From contig JALOON010000007.1 in NCBI GenBank assembly GCA_025454405.1, positions 21,054 through 85,053 on the forward strand: a stretch of 64,000 nucleotides of DNA. Direction: 5' to 3'. The first letter of the stretch is position 1. Every line of letters begins with the position of its first letter. Position numbers and translations under genes: made by a program. A model generated the notes under the pieces. That model saw nothing but the letters and a program-made list of their open reading frames with translations. It did not search any database and was not told the DNA's origin. The DNA is from Oscillatoriaceae cyanobacterium Prado104. Its GTDB lineage: Bacteria > Cyanobacteriota > Cyanobacteriia > Cyanobacteriales > Microcoleaceae. This document shows positions 1-9,900 of this stretch, piece after piece.

Positions 1-3000
1 ACGGCAATTATCGATTTGAGCCCGCATTTGAGGGATTTTGCCGATACGGCGGCTGCCATATCTCAACTGGATTTAGTAATTTCTGTCGATACTTCCGTCG
101 CCCATTTGGCGGGCGCTTTGGGCAAACCGGTGTGGGTTTTGCTGGCGTTTTCTCCCGATTGGCGGTGGCTGTGGCAGCGCGAAGACAGCCCCTGGTATCC
201 GACGGCGCGCCTCTTCCGGCAGCGGGAAAGGGGCGATTGGGAGGGCATTTTCGATCGCGTGCGGGAAGCTTTGGCTGCAGAAGTGCCGCACTCGGGCGCG
301 CAACTGGAGGCGGAGACTCAATTGCTGGCGGGGCGACAGTTGCAGGAGCAAAATCAGTTGCAGGGCGCGATCGAATGTTACGAAAGGGCGATCGCGATCG
401 ATCCCGGTTGCGCCGCCGCCCGCAGCAATTTAGGCGTTGTCAAACAGCGCCAGGGATTGCTCTCTGAGGCGATCGCGCACTACCGCCAAGCCCTGGAAAT
501 CGAGCCGAATTCGGCGGAAATTGCCAGCAATTTGGGCAGCGCGCTGGCGGAATCGGGGGATGCTGCGGGCGCGATCGCAGCCTACGAGCGGGCTTTGGCT
601 GCGAATCCGCAGTGCGCCGAAGCGCTGGTAAATATGGGGGTGTCTCGGGAAGCGCTGGGGCAGTTTGCAGGGGCTGTAAGCTGCTACCAGCAAGCGATTC
701 AAATTAATCCCGAGTGCGCGATCGCTTATTTAAATTTGGGAATTGCCCTCGAAGAGCACGCTGACAAACAGGATGCGATCGCGCCTTACGAGCAAGCAAT
801 CGCGCATTACCAGCGGGCGATCGCGATCGAACCAGACAATCTGGATGCCTTGCACAACTTAGCTTACGCCTCCCTGCGCCTGGGAAATTTTGCGAGTGCG
901 ATCGGCTATTACCAGCGGTTGAGCGCGCTGCAACCGGATTTTGCTGCAACCGCGATCGGTTTGGCGAGCTCGCTGCAACAGCAAGACAAGTTGGATGAGG
1001 CTATAACTCTGTGTCAGTATGCCATCCAGCATTTGCCCGACAACGCCGAGGCGCGCTGCATTTTGGGAATCGCGCTGCAAAAACAGGGCAAACTTGAAAA
1101 TGCGATCGCGGCTTACCGGGAGGCTTTGAGGCTGCAACCCGACTATCCGGGGGCTTTGTACAATCTCGGCAAGGCTTTGGAGGAAGCGGGAGATGGTGAA
1201 GGCGCGATCGCTTGCTACAATCGGGCGATCGAGCTCAAACCCGGTTATGTCTACCCCCTCACGGGTTTGGGGCGCGCTTTGCACGATCGCGGGCAGTTTG
1301 CGGATGCTGCCGCCTGCTACAGTCAAGCGGTGGAATTCAATTCTACCCACCCGGAAGCTCACTTAAATTTGGCTTTGGCTTTGCTGCTGACGGGCGATTG
1401 GCAGCGCGGTTTTATCGAGTACGAATGGCGGCTGTTAATTAAAGAAAAACAGTTGCCTCAAAACAGCTTTCTCCAGCCGCTTTGGAATGGTGAAGATTTG
1501 ACGGGAAAAACTATTTTGCTGTGCCCGGAACAAGGTTTGGGCGATGCAATTCAATTTGTCCGTTACGCGGATTTAGTCAAGCAAAAAGGCGGGCGGGTAA
1601 TTCTGTGGTGCTTGCCGCACTTGCAGCGCTTGTTTGCCGGAATTTCGGGAATTGACGAGTTAATAATTGCGCCGGAAGCAGCGCCGGATTTTGACCTGCG
1701 GGCGCAGTTAATGAGTTTGCCGCGCATTTTTGGCACGACTTTAGAAACTGTGCCGGCAAATGTTCCTTATTTAGCACCGCCGCCGGATCTTAAATTTAAT
1801 ATTAACGACAGGGGGAATTTAAAAGTAGGAATTGTGTGGTCCGGCAATCCGAAACATTCGCTGAATCAAGTGCGATCGTTCCCGCTAAATTTGTTGCGGA
1901 AACTGCTAGCAATTCCGGGCGCGGATTTCTACAGCTTGCAAAAGGATTTGACAGAGGGCGATCGCGCTTTGTTGCAGCAATTGCCAGCAGTTGATGCCAG
2001 TCCTTATTTGAACGATTTTGCCGATACGGCGGCAGTTATAGCGGAATTGGATTTAGTAATTTCGGTAGATACTTCTGTCGCGCATTTAGCCGGGGCGATG
2101 GGCAAACAAGTGTGGGTTTTGCTGGCATTTGTGCCGGATTGGCGCTGGCTTTTGGATCGGGAAGATAGCCCGTGGTATCCGACGGCGAGGCTGTTTCGCC
2201 AGGAAAAACCGGGAGATTGGGAAAGTGTTTTCGATCGCGCGGCTGTGGCGCTGCAAGTTAAAATTAGCCTGCACCAACAACAGCGAATGCAAGCTGCAAA
2301 TAGTGCGAGTTTGCCGGAATCGCAGCAAGAGTTTAATCGGGGAAATCAACTCAAAGCTGAGGGTAAATTTACCGAAGCGATCGCGCATTTTCAACAGGCT
2401 TTAACTTTGCAGCCGGATTCGATCGAAGCTGCTACAAATTTGGCGGTAACGCTGCACCAACTCGGCAATTTAACTGAAGCTGCAACTTACTACCAGCGGG
2501 CGATCGATCTAGATCCGAACAGTGCTATGGCGCAAAACAATTTAGGGATTTTGCTGCAAGCGCGGGGCGAAATTCCTGAAGCGATAACTTGCTTTCAAAG
2601 GGCGATCGAACTGAATCCGCGCTATGTAAAAGCCCTGAACAATCTCGGCGCAACTCTCCAGCAAATGGGCGAAAACAAAAGCGCGATCGCCTATTTTCAC
2701 CAAGCACTTTCGATTAATTCTAATTACGTACCTGCCCTAGTCAATTTAGGCGCAGCGCTGCAAGCTCAAAATCAAATAGAAGAGGCAAAACGCCTGTACC
2801 AGCAAGCGATCGAGCTAGAACCAGACAACCCGAAAGGACACTACCATTTAGGAACTTTATATTTAGAAACAAGCCAACCGGAACGGGCAATTCCTAGTTT
2901 GGAAATAGCAGTAAATTTGCAGCCGAATTATGTCGAAGCGCTGAACAATTTAGGCAGCGCTTTAGAAGCAATTGGCGAAGTCGATCGGGGAATTTCGCAT

Positions 3001-6000
3001 TACAACGCAGCAATTAATCTCGATCCAAACTGCGCTAAAGCTCATTTTAATTTAAGTTTGGCGCTGCTGCTAACTGGTAACTTACTGCAAGGTTTTGCCG
3101 AATACGAATGGCGGTGGCAAACAGATCAGGCAAAAAAATTGCAGCGCGTGCAATTTCAACAGCCGTTGTGGGACGGATCGGATTTGCACGGCCAAACTAT
3201 TTTACTGCGATCGGAACAAGGTTTGGGCGATGCAATTCACTTTGTTAGGTACGCGCAAATTGTCCGGGAAAAAGGCGGCAAAATAATTATTTCCTGCTAT
3301 CAGGAATTGAAGCGCTTGTTCAAACAAATTCCCGGCATCGCACAAGTCGCGGTAAAAGTTGAAGAATTGCCGGAATTTCAAGTTCAAGCACCGCTGATGA
3401 GTTTGCCGCATATATTGGGAACAAATTTAGATAGCATTCCGACAAATATTCCTTATTTAGCAACTCCTGCTAACTGGCAATTTTCCCTAGAAACAGACGG
3501 CAATTTAAAAGTAGGAATTGTCTGGGCGGGAAGCGCGGAACATTTAAAAGATCGGCAGCGATCGAGTCATTTAGGCTATTTCATGAAACTGTTAGATGTA
3601 GCGGGCGCGAGTTTTTACAGCCTGCAAAAAGAAGTATCGGCGGACGATCGAACTTTATTAAACAAACTGCCAATAATAGATTTAAGCGACAACTTAGGAG
3701 ACTTTGCCGACACGGCAGCGGTAATCTCGCAATTAGACTTAGTAATTTGCGTCGATACTGCTGTCGCGCATTTAGCCGGCGCATTAGGAAAACCCGTCTG
3801 GATTTTGCTATCCTTCGTCCCCGATTGGCGGTGGATGCTGTCAGGAGAAAATAGTCCTTGGTATCCGACAGCGAGGCTGTTTCGCCAGCAAAAAATTGGC
3901 GATTGGGAACCAGTTTTCGATCGCGTCAAAACAGCCCTGCAAGAAATAGCAAATCCTGCAGGCGCGCTGCCCCCGAACCCGCCATCCCCTGAAGAAATCG
4001 ATTTTCAGATAGCAAATGCCTTGCAAATTCAGGGAGATTTTGCAGCAGCAGAAACCAGATACGATCGAGTAATTGCCATCAATCCGCGCCGCGAATTAGC
4101 CCACAGTTATTTAGGATTTATCAAACAGAAAAAAGGCGAATTAATGGCCGCGATCGCCCACTACCAACGAGCGATCGAAATCAATCCCAATGCCGGGGAA
4201 GCTAACTTATATCTAGGTTGCGCCCTCGAAGATTTAGGACTGACAGCAGAGGCAATTAACTATTACGATCGCGCAATTCAACTCCGCGAAGAATCGCCAA
4301 ATACTCACTTAAGATTTGCCATAGCATTGCTGTTAACTGGCAATTTCCAGCGGGGTTTTGCCGAGTACGAATGGCGCTGGAAAACTCAAGAATTAGAACC
4401 GCGTTACTTCGATCGACCGCTGTGGGATGGCTCGGATTTGCAGGGCAAAACTATTTTACTGCATCCAGAACAAGGTTTCGGCGATGCCATTCATTTTGTC
4501 CGCTACGCACCTTTAGTTAAAGCCAAAGGCGGGCGAGTTATTGTTGCTTGCCATTTACTATTAAAGCGTTTGTTTGAGGGAATTGCTGGGGTCGATCGAG
4601 TTGTCAGCAATCCTAGCGAGTTGCCAGATTTCCAAGTACAAGCACCGCTGCTGAGCTTGCCGGGAATTATGGGAACTACTTTAGAAAATGTTCCCGCAAA
4701 TATTCCTTATTTAACGCCGCCAGCCGATGCGAAATTTGCGCTGCCAGCCACCGATAAATTGCGCGTGGGGATTGTTTGGGCGGGCGGGCCCCTAAATCGA
4801 AAGAATCGCGATCGATCGTGCAAATTGAGCGATTTTCTGCCGCTTTTAGATATAGCGGGAGCCAGTTTCTACAGCCTGCAAAAAGATGTACCAGCGGGCG
4901 ATCGAGCTTTATTAAACCAACAGCAAATCCCAGATTTAAGCGAACATTTAAGCGATTTTGCCGATACGGCAGCGACAATTTCGCAACTGGATTTAGTAAT
5001 TTGTGTAGATACTTCTGTCGCGCATTTAGCAGGTGCTTTAGGCAAACCAGTCTGGATTTTGCTATCCTTTGTACCCGATTGGCGGTGGATGTTGAAACGC
5101 GAAGATAGCCCGTGGTATCCTACTGTGCGACTTTTCAGACAGCAAAAAACAGGCGATTGGGAAGGCGCGATCGATCGAGTAAAAATAGCTCTAGAAAACC
5201 TAATTTCTAATTCACAAAAATCAGATACTGCAACACCAAAATTACCAACCGCAAACACCCCCCACACTCGTTACACTCGTTACCAGGCTCTGCCTGGTAA
5301 CGCAGATCCAGAGGCTCCGCCTCGAATCCCCCCCCTACAAACGCCGCCAAAAGTAACAGGAATTGGCATCAGTTGGCCGATTAGCGTCACCAGCGGCTGG
5401 GGAATTTACGGCATGAATTTAACCATGCAACTGCTGAAAAATCCCGCCTGGGAAGTAGCACTTTTAGCAACGCCATCCATCGCCTCCGAATTCATCAATC
5501 CCCTGCACAAATCGCTGTTATTGCCAGCGATCGAAAAGCAAAAAACTTTTCAAGAATTAGTAACAGCAAATTACGACAAACAAATCGCCTGCAATTTCCC
5601 CGTACTTTACGCATTAGGAAATAACTTATCATCCTCGGGAATCGAGAATCAAATTACCAGCAGTTGTCAAGTCGGAGTCATCTTTTTTGAAGATACCAGA
5701 ATTACGGCAGAAGCGATCGAAAAAGCCAAAAAATACAGCGCGATCGTCGCCGGTTCCAACTGGAATGCTGATGTTTTAAAAAGCTGCGGGCTGACAAATA
5801 TTGCGATGGTAAATCAGGGGATAGATCCGGCAATCTTCCATCCCGCACCGAAAACTAATTTAATGGGCGATCGATTCGTCATTTTCTCCGGCGGCAAACT
5901 CGAATATCGCAAAGGTCAAGATATCATTCTTGCAGCATTCAAGAGATTTCGCGCCGCGCATCCCGACGCATTATTGATAACAGCGTGGCACAACTTTTGG

Positions 6001-6531
6001 CCGCAATATATGTTAGGAATCGAACAAACAGGAAACGCGATCGGACTTCCCAACATCAACCGCGACGGTACTTTAGGAATCGCGCAATGGTTGGCAGCCA
6101 ACGGTTTGCCCGCCGACTCTTTTATCGACATCGGTTTAATTCCCAATCACCTAGCGGGACAAATAGTGCGAGAAGCCGATTGCGCTGTTTTTACAAACCG
6201 CTGCGAAGGCGGTACTAACTTAGTCGCGATGGAATGCATGGCCTGCGGAATTCCCACTATTTTATCGGCAAATACGGGTCATTTAGACTTAATTTACAGC
6301 AATATTTGCTATCCTTTATTCCATCAAGGACGGGTGAAACCGACACCTCATTTTCCCGGAGTTGAAGGCTGGGGCGAGTCGGATGTCGATGAAGTAGTTG
6401 CAGCTTTAGAAGAAGTTTATACTAATCGCGAAGAGGCAAAATCTCGGGGTTTAGCAGCGGCCGATTTTATGCGAGATTGGACTTGGGAAAAACAGGTGAA
6501 GCGGTTTCTTGAAGTTGTCTCAAATTGGTAA
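1..6531 (+). CDS. TPR / GT9-like glycosyltransferase multimodular protein with C-terminal GT4 domain (5' partial)
   Basis: The frame is open to the window edge, and the residues before the first possible start (TTG at 16) match the internal repeats, so the true start lies outside. At least 2176 residues are visible. The layout, by residue from the TTG at 16, is: end of a GT9-like (heptosyltransferase-like) module 1-95; TPRs about 100-445; GT9-like module 450-745; TPRs 770-1010; GT9-like 1015-1308; TPRs 1325-1435; GT9-like 1438-1728; proline-rich linker 1730-1775; GT4/GT-B domain 1777-2171. Each GT9-like module has EQGxGDAIxFVRYA near its start and the block DLVIxVDTxVAHLAGA followed by DWRW and SPWYPTxRLFRQ near its end. 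The GT4 part carries FSGGKLEYRKGQDI and ends with the acceptor/donor region ECMACGIPT. TPR-GT fusions are usual in cyanobacterial surface-glycan loci. The acceptor and sugar cannot be told from sequence. The four GT9-like copies are the unusual point. Confidence 0.85.
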   Translation, partial: TAIIDLSPHLRDFADTAAAISQLDLVISVDTSVAHLAGALGKPVWVLLAFSPDWRWLWQREDSPWYPTARLFRQRERGDWEGIFDRVREALAAEVPHSGAQLEAETQLLAGRQLQEQNQLQGAIECYERAIAIDPGCAAARSNLGVVKQRQGLLSEAIAHYRQALEIEPNSAEIASNLGSALAESGDAAGAIAAYERALAANPQCAEALVNMGVSREALGQFAGAVSCYQQAIQINPECAIAYLNLGIALEEHADKQDAIAPYEQAIAHYQRAIAIEPDNLDALHNLAYASLRLGNFASAIGYYQRLSALQPDFAATAIGLASSLQQQDKLDEAITLCQYAIQHLPDNAEARCILGIALQKQGKLENAIAAYREALRLQPDYPGALYNLGKALEEAGDGEGAIACYNRAIELKPGYVYPLTGLGRALHDRGQFADAAACYSQAVEFNSTHPEAHLNLALALLLTGDWQRGFIEYEWRLLIKEKQLPQNSFLQPLWNGEDLTGKTILLCPEQGLGDAIQFVRYADLVKQKGGRVILWCLPHLQRLFAGISGIDELIIAPEAAPDFDLRAQLMSLPRIFGTTLETVPANVPYLAPPPDLKFNINDRGNLKVGIVWSGNPKHSLNQVRSFPLNLLRKLLAIPGADFYSLQKDLTEGDRALLQQLPAVDASPYLNDFADTAAVIAELDLVISVDTSVAHLAGAMGKQVWVLLAFVPDWRWLLDREDSPWYPTARLFRQEKPGDWESVFDRAAVALQVKISLHQQQRMQAANSASLPESQQEFNRGNQLKAEGKFTEAIAHFQQALTLQPDSIEAATNLAVTLHQLGNLTEAATYYQRAIDLDPNSAMAQNNLGILLQARGEIPEAITCFQRAIELNPRYVKALNNLGATLQQMGENKSAIAYFHQALSINSNYVPALVNLGAALQAQNQIEEAKRLYQQAIELEPDNPKGHYHLGTLYLETSQPERAIPSLEIAVNLQPNYVEALNNLGSALEAIGEVDRGISHYNAAINLDPNCAKAHFNLSLALLLTGNLLQGFAEYEWRWQTDQAKKLQRVQFQQPLWDGSDLHGQTILLRSEQGLGDAIHFVRYAQIVREKGGKIIISCYQELKRLFKQIPGIAQVAVKVEELPEFQVQAPLMSLPHILGTNLDSIPTNIPYLATPANWQFSLETDGNLKVGIVWAGSAEHLKDRQRSSHLGYFMKLLDVAGASFYSLQKEVSADDRTLLNKLPIIDLSDNLGDFADTAAVISQLDLVICVDTAVAHLAGALGKPVWILLSFVPDWRWMLSGENSPWYPTARLFRQQKIGDWEPVFDRVKTALQEIANPAGALPPNPPSPEEIDFQIANALQIQGDFAAAETRYDRVIAINPRRELAHSYLGFIKQKKGELMAAIAHYQRAIEINPNAGEANLYLGCALEDLGLTAEAINYYDRAIQLREESPNTHLRFAIALLLTGNFQRGFAEYEWRWKTQELEPRYFDRPLWDGSDLQGKTILLHPEQGFGDAIHFVRYAPLVKAKGGRVIVACHLLLKRLFEGIAGVDRVVSNPSELPDFQVQAPLLSLPGIMGTTLENVPANIPYLTPPADAKFALPATDKLRVGIVWAGGPLNRKNRDRSCKLSDFLPLLDIAGASFYSLQKDVPAGDRALLNQQQIPDLSEHLSDFADTAATISQLDLVICVDTSVAHLAGALGKPVWILLSFVPDWRWMLKREDSPWYPTVRLFRQQKTGDWEGAIDRVKIALENLISNSQKSDTATPKLPTANTPHTRYTRYQALPGNADPEAPPRIPPLQTPPKVTGIGISWPISVTSGWGIYGMNLTMQLLKNPAWEVALLATPSIASEFINPLHKSLLLPAIEKQKTFQELVTANYDKQIACNFPVLYALGNNLSSSGIENQITSSCQVGVIFFEDTRITAEAIEKAKKYSAIVAGSNWNADVLKSCGLTNIAMVNQGIDPAIFHPAPKTNLMGDRFVIFSGGKLEYRKGQDIILAAFKRFRAAHPDALLITAWHNFWPQYMLGIEQTGNAIGLPNINRDGTLGIAQWLAANGLPADSFIDIGLIPNHLAGQIVREADCAVFTNRCEGGTNLVAMECMACGIPTILSANTGHLDLIYSNICYPLFHQGRVKPTPHFPGVEGWGESDVDEVVAALEEVYTNREEAKSRGLAAADFMRDWTWEKQVKRFLEVVSNW
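5278..5323. repeat. Double palindromic element inside a coding sequence
   Basis: Two adjacent perfect inverted repeats lie in the linker of the large glycosyltransferase gene. The first has 11-bp arms (CGTTACCAGGC, 5278-5288, pairing with 5292-5302) and a 3-nt loop. The second is GAGGC-TCC-GCCTC (5311-5323). The reading frame is kept through the element, which encodes a proline-rich linker between the last GT9-like module and the GT4 domain. This looks like a small mobile palindromic repeat tolerated in a flexible linker. Confidence 0.75.
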
Positions 6532-6555
6532 AATATTGATATAAATTCAGGTTAT

Positions 6556-6617
6556 GTAGGGGCGGGTTCGCCAACAATTTATGTCTAAAATAAATAATCT
6601 CATAAACCCGCCCCACC
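6556..6617. repeat. GGGCGGGTTCGCC-type small inverted-repeat element, copy 1
   Basis: GTAGGGGCGGGTTCGCCAAC at the left end is answered by AAACCCGCCCC at the right end, with an AT-rich middle. Similar elements are at 6778-6835 (opposite orientation) and 12231-12287. The intergenic stretch 6532-6999 between the two convergent glycosyltransferase genes contains only these elements and a short (GGGAACA)n run at 6943-6969. No gene is supported there. Confidence 0.7.
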
Positions 6618-6777
6618 CCACAAACAATAAAAATGTACCGTAAATTCTTTGTAATATGAAATAGAAAAAAGAATGCTACCGATCGTGTTTTATGCTGCCT
6701 GCATTCGGGTTCGATCGTTTGTAGCAAACATTTAGATATTTCATATAAGATGTTGATGTGAATTTATGGTGGCGATC

Positions 6778-6835
6778 GGGCGGGTTTAGGAAATTATTTG
6801 TGAGTTCGATAAATGGTTGGTGAACCCGCCCCTAC
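6778..6835. repeat. GGGCGGGTTCGCC-type small inverted-repeat element, copy 2 (inverted)
   Basis: It begins GGGCGGGTTTA and ends GAACCCGCCCCTAC, the mirror of copy 1. The flanks of both copies share a second similar block (AATAAAAATGTAC at about 6627 and 6878), which suggests a larger duplicated intergenic unit. Confidence 0.65.
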
Positions 6836-6999
6836 AGGACTTTGGGATGTTTTTTAAGAACTTGCATCGCTTGCAAATAAAAATGTACTTTAATTCCTTT
6901 AAGCTGTTTTACATTCAGATTGGGATACCAAAATCTCCAAAAGGGAACAGGGAACAGGGAACAGGGAACAAAAGATTCACAATTTAAATGCAAAACAGC

Positions 7000-9900
7000 T
7001 TATTTCAACTTTTGCAACCAGACTCCGGTGTCATCAATCGCATGCAGATTGAAAGACTCGCCTTTCATCCTCTCAAAATCATGTATTGCTTGCTTGCAAC
7101 CTTCCCAATGACCGTAATCATCTATTTGAATCAAACCGCTAGCAATAACGCTGTCATAAAGCGTATTAAATATATCCATTGTTGACTCGTACCAATCCCC
7201 ATCAGCGTGCAACAAAGCAATACTTCCGATCGCCGATTTGTATTGCGGTAAAGTTTGGGCAAACAATCCCTTCACCGGCACCACAATATCTCTAACTTGC
7301 AGTAACTCGCAGATTTTATCCAAATGTTCGCTAATAGAAGCTTTGAGAGTTCCTTCACCGAAATTTGTAAGATTTGCAGGTATTCCTTGATGTCGATCGA
7401 CCTCAGTAGGTGCCGGCATTCCTTCAAAGGTATCAAAAGCATACAGCACTCTCGGACGGCGGCTGTATTTTTTAATTACAGATGCTAGCAATGCAGCCGA
7501 ACCGCCCTTGCAAGTCCCGCATTCTACAAAATTGCCCGGCAAATCTGCCACGCATATTTGTTTTGCTAGGGAGTATAGCGAAAACAGTCTAGCTTCACTC
7601 AATAAACTGTAAGGTGTAACAGCTAAGACTATTTCTTGAAACTCGCGATCGGACGACTTATCTGACAGCGATTTGCTGGAGGATGGCGGTGGTGTTGGCG
7701 CTTTGATTTTCTTTAAAAAACCGTTGGTACACCAAGTCATGTTATAGCCAAAGCGATCGCAAAAATTGCTATCAATTTCATATTCACCTTTGTGTTGGGA
7801 GAGGAACTCTTTCAATGCTTTGTGCGGGCCGCTGTTATAGGAAGCATCTTGCTCTAAATCTGAAATAATTCCGTCTTCAATAACAATATATTCTTCCTGT
7901 TTCAGATACGGATGGAAGAACTCTAAAACATACTTGCTGGTTTCGTAAGAATGATCGGCATCTTCTATTACCAGCAAGGGACGCGGCAACGAATTGAGAA
8001 AATCTGGTGTTAATACTTCTTGCAAAGCTTGTCCGTTTCCTTTCATGTAAGTAACGCGAGGATGTTGGACTGAAGTAACTTTGAAGATGTCAATAGAATA
8101 AATGTGACCGTCAATGCCAAAATTATTTAGCATATCTCCAAACCACAAAGCACTACCGCCAGATTTTGAACCAATTTCAATAATTGTGCGCGGTTTTAAG
8201 TTCCAAAACAATAGGGGGTACAGCGCAAAATCGAAGGGATTTTTCAGCATCGGTACGCCTCTGTATGAATAGTTCAGAGAGGCATTTTGTATTAACAGCA
8301 TGTGTTCGCGCGAAAGACTTGTATTCCACGAACGTTGCTGAGTGGGTATTTTTCTTTGCGATCGCAATAAAGCGTTAGTTAATTTTTCAACTTTCGCTTG
8401 TGCTTGGCGGTGAGTCGGATCGATCGCCAATTCCACTTTAGCAGCAGCCAGTGCTTCTTGATGCCGTCCTAAATTGCTCAAACAAATCGATCGCAGGTAG
8501 TACATTCCTGGAAGATGGATATTTAGCGAGGCGATCTGTTCGGTTAGTTGCAAGGCTGCTAGCGGTTGATTGCTGTGGAGTAACTCAACAGCTTGTTGCA
8601 TCTTTTCATGCACTTGTCGGACAGTAATTTCTCCATCTAGCGGGCGATCGTTTGATATGTTTTTTGATATATTATTTGATATATTATTTGATATGCCACT
8701 AACTGCATAACCCTGCAGATGAGCTGGCAAATTCCAGGAAATATTCGGATCTGGTTGATGTTTTACTGGCTCAACATTCCCCCGCCAGGCTGCACCCATA
8801 ATTTGCATTGTTTGATAAATTACAGTCTGCCATCCCCTTTGTTTCAAATAATCCAAACCTTTCGCCACAGCCGGGGCAGCTAAATCGTGAAATAAAATTA
8901 TTGCATCTTTTTCTGCCAACTTTTCGCAGGCGATCGCATCATTTAAAGGCCCGTCACCTTCGTGTTCGCCATCAATAAAAATTAACGACCATTTGCGGTT
9001 AAATTGAGCCGCAAACTCTTCAACCCGTTGGGGGCTGTACCCCGGTATTAACTCTACAGTAGTTTGCACTCCCGACGCATTGAGAGCGCCTTGAATTGAA
9101 TCGATAACGCTTTGCCTGATATCCTCCCTTTCTAATAGCGGATCGACAACATCCAATTGCACTCCGGCGATGGCTAAATGACAGGCAGACCAACCCAACC
9201 AGCAACCGATTTCTAAAGCTTTTTTCCCAGCAAATTTGAGGGCGGTATTGTAAAGAATGTGCGCTTCGTCGCGACTGAGAAATCCCACCGTATTAGCGCG
9301 CCGATCGACATACCAATTATGCGGAATTTCCCGGCGCAGGTAAGGCCACGGACAAGTATTAGTATCGCCAACAACCATGTGAGGAAAGTGCGCGTCTGGC
9401 AGGATAATTTGCAATCCGGGGGAAACGTAATCTCCGGCGGGCAATACACGATTGTTTGGCATTTTTAGCTGTCCTGGAACTGTCATTGTTTGAGATTGCA
9501 TGGGTTGGTAGCGCAGGCTGATTTCGATGGTATCGCCATCAGTTGTTGCTAATTTGACCGCATCGTGTTTGTGACCGGTGAGGTGCAAAATGCCGATCGC
9601 CTCGTGGGGCAAATAGGGTTCTACAAAACAGGCTTGCTGCTTGTCCCAAACGGGCAAACCAAAGTTGCAACTCCAGTTGCACCTAGCTGGCAGCATCTCG
9701 GTTCGATCGAACATTTCCGTACCGTAAACCAATCGATTTAAAGCAATTTGATCTGTCATCAAAGAAACCTGATGCTGCAATCCTTCTTCTAAATATTCCG
9801 CCCAAATTTCCCAGTGCTGGGCATCTTTGTGCAGCGCAAAAATCCCGGCATTGATAGTTGGATAGCTGTGCAATTGCTGGGCTACTTCTTCACCAAAACT

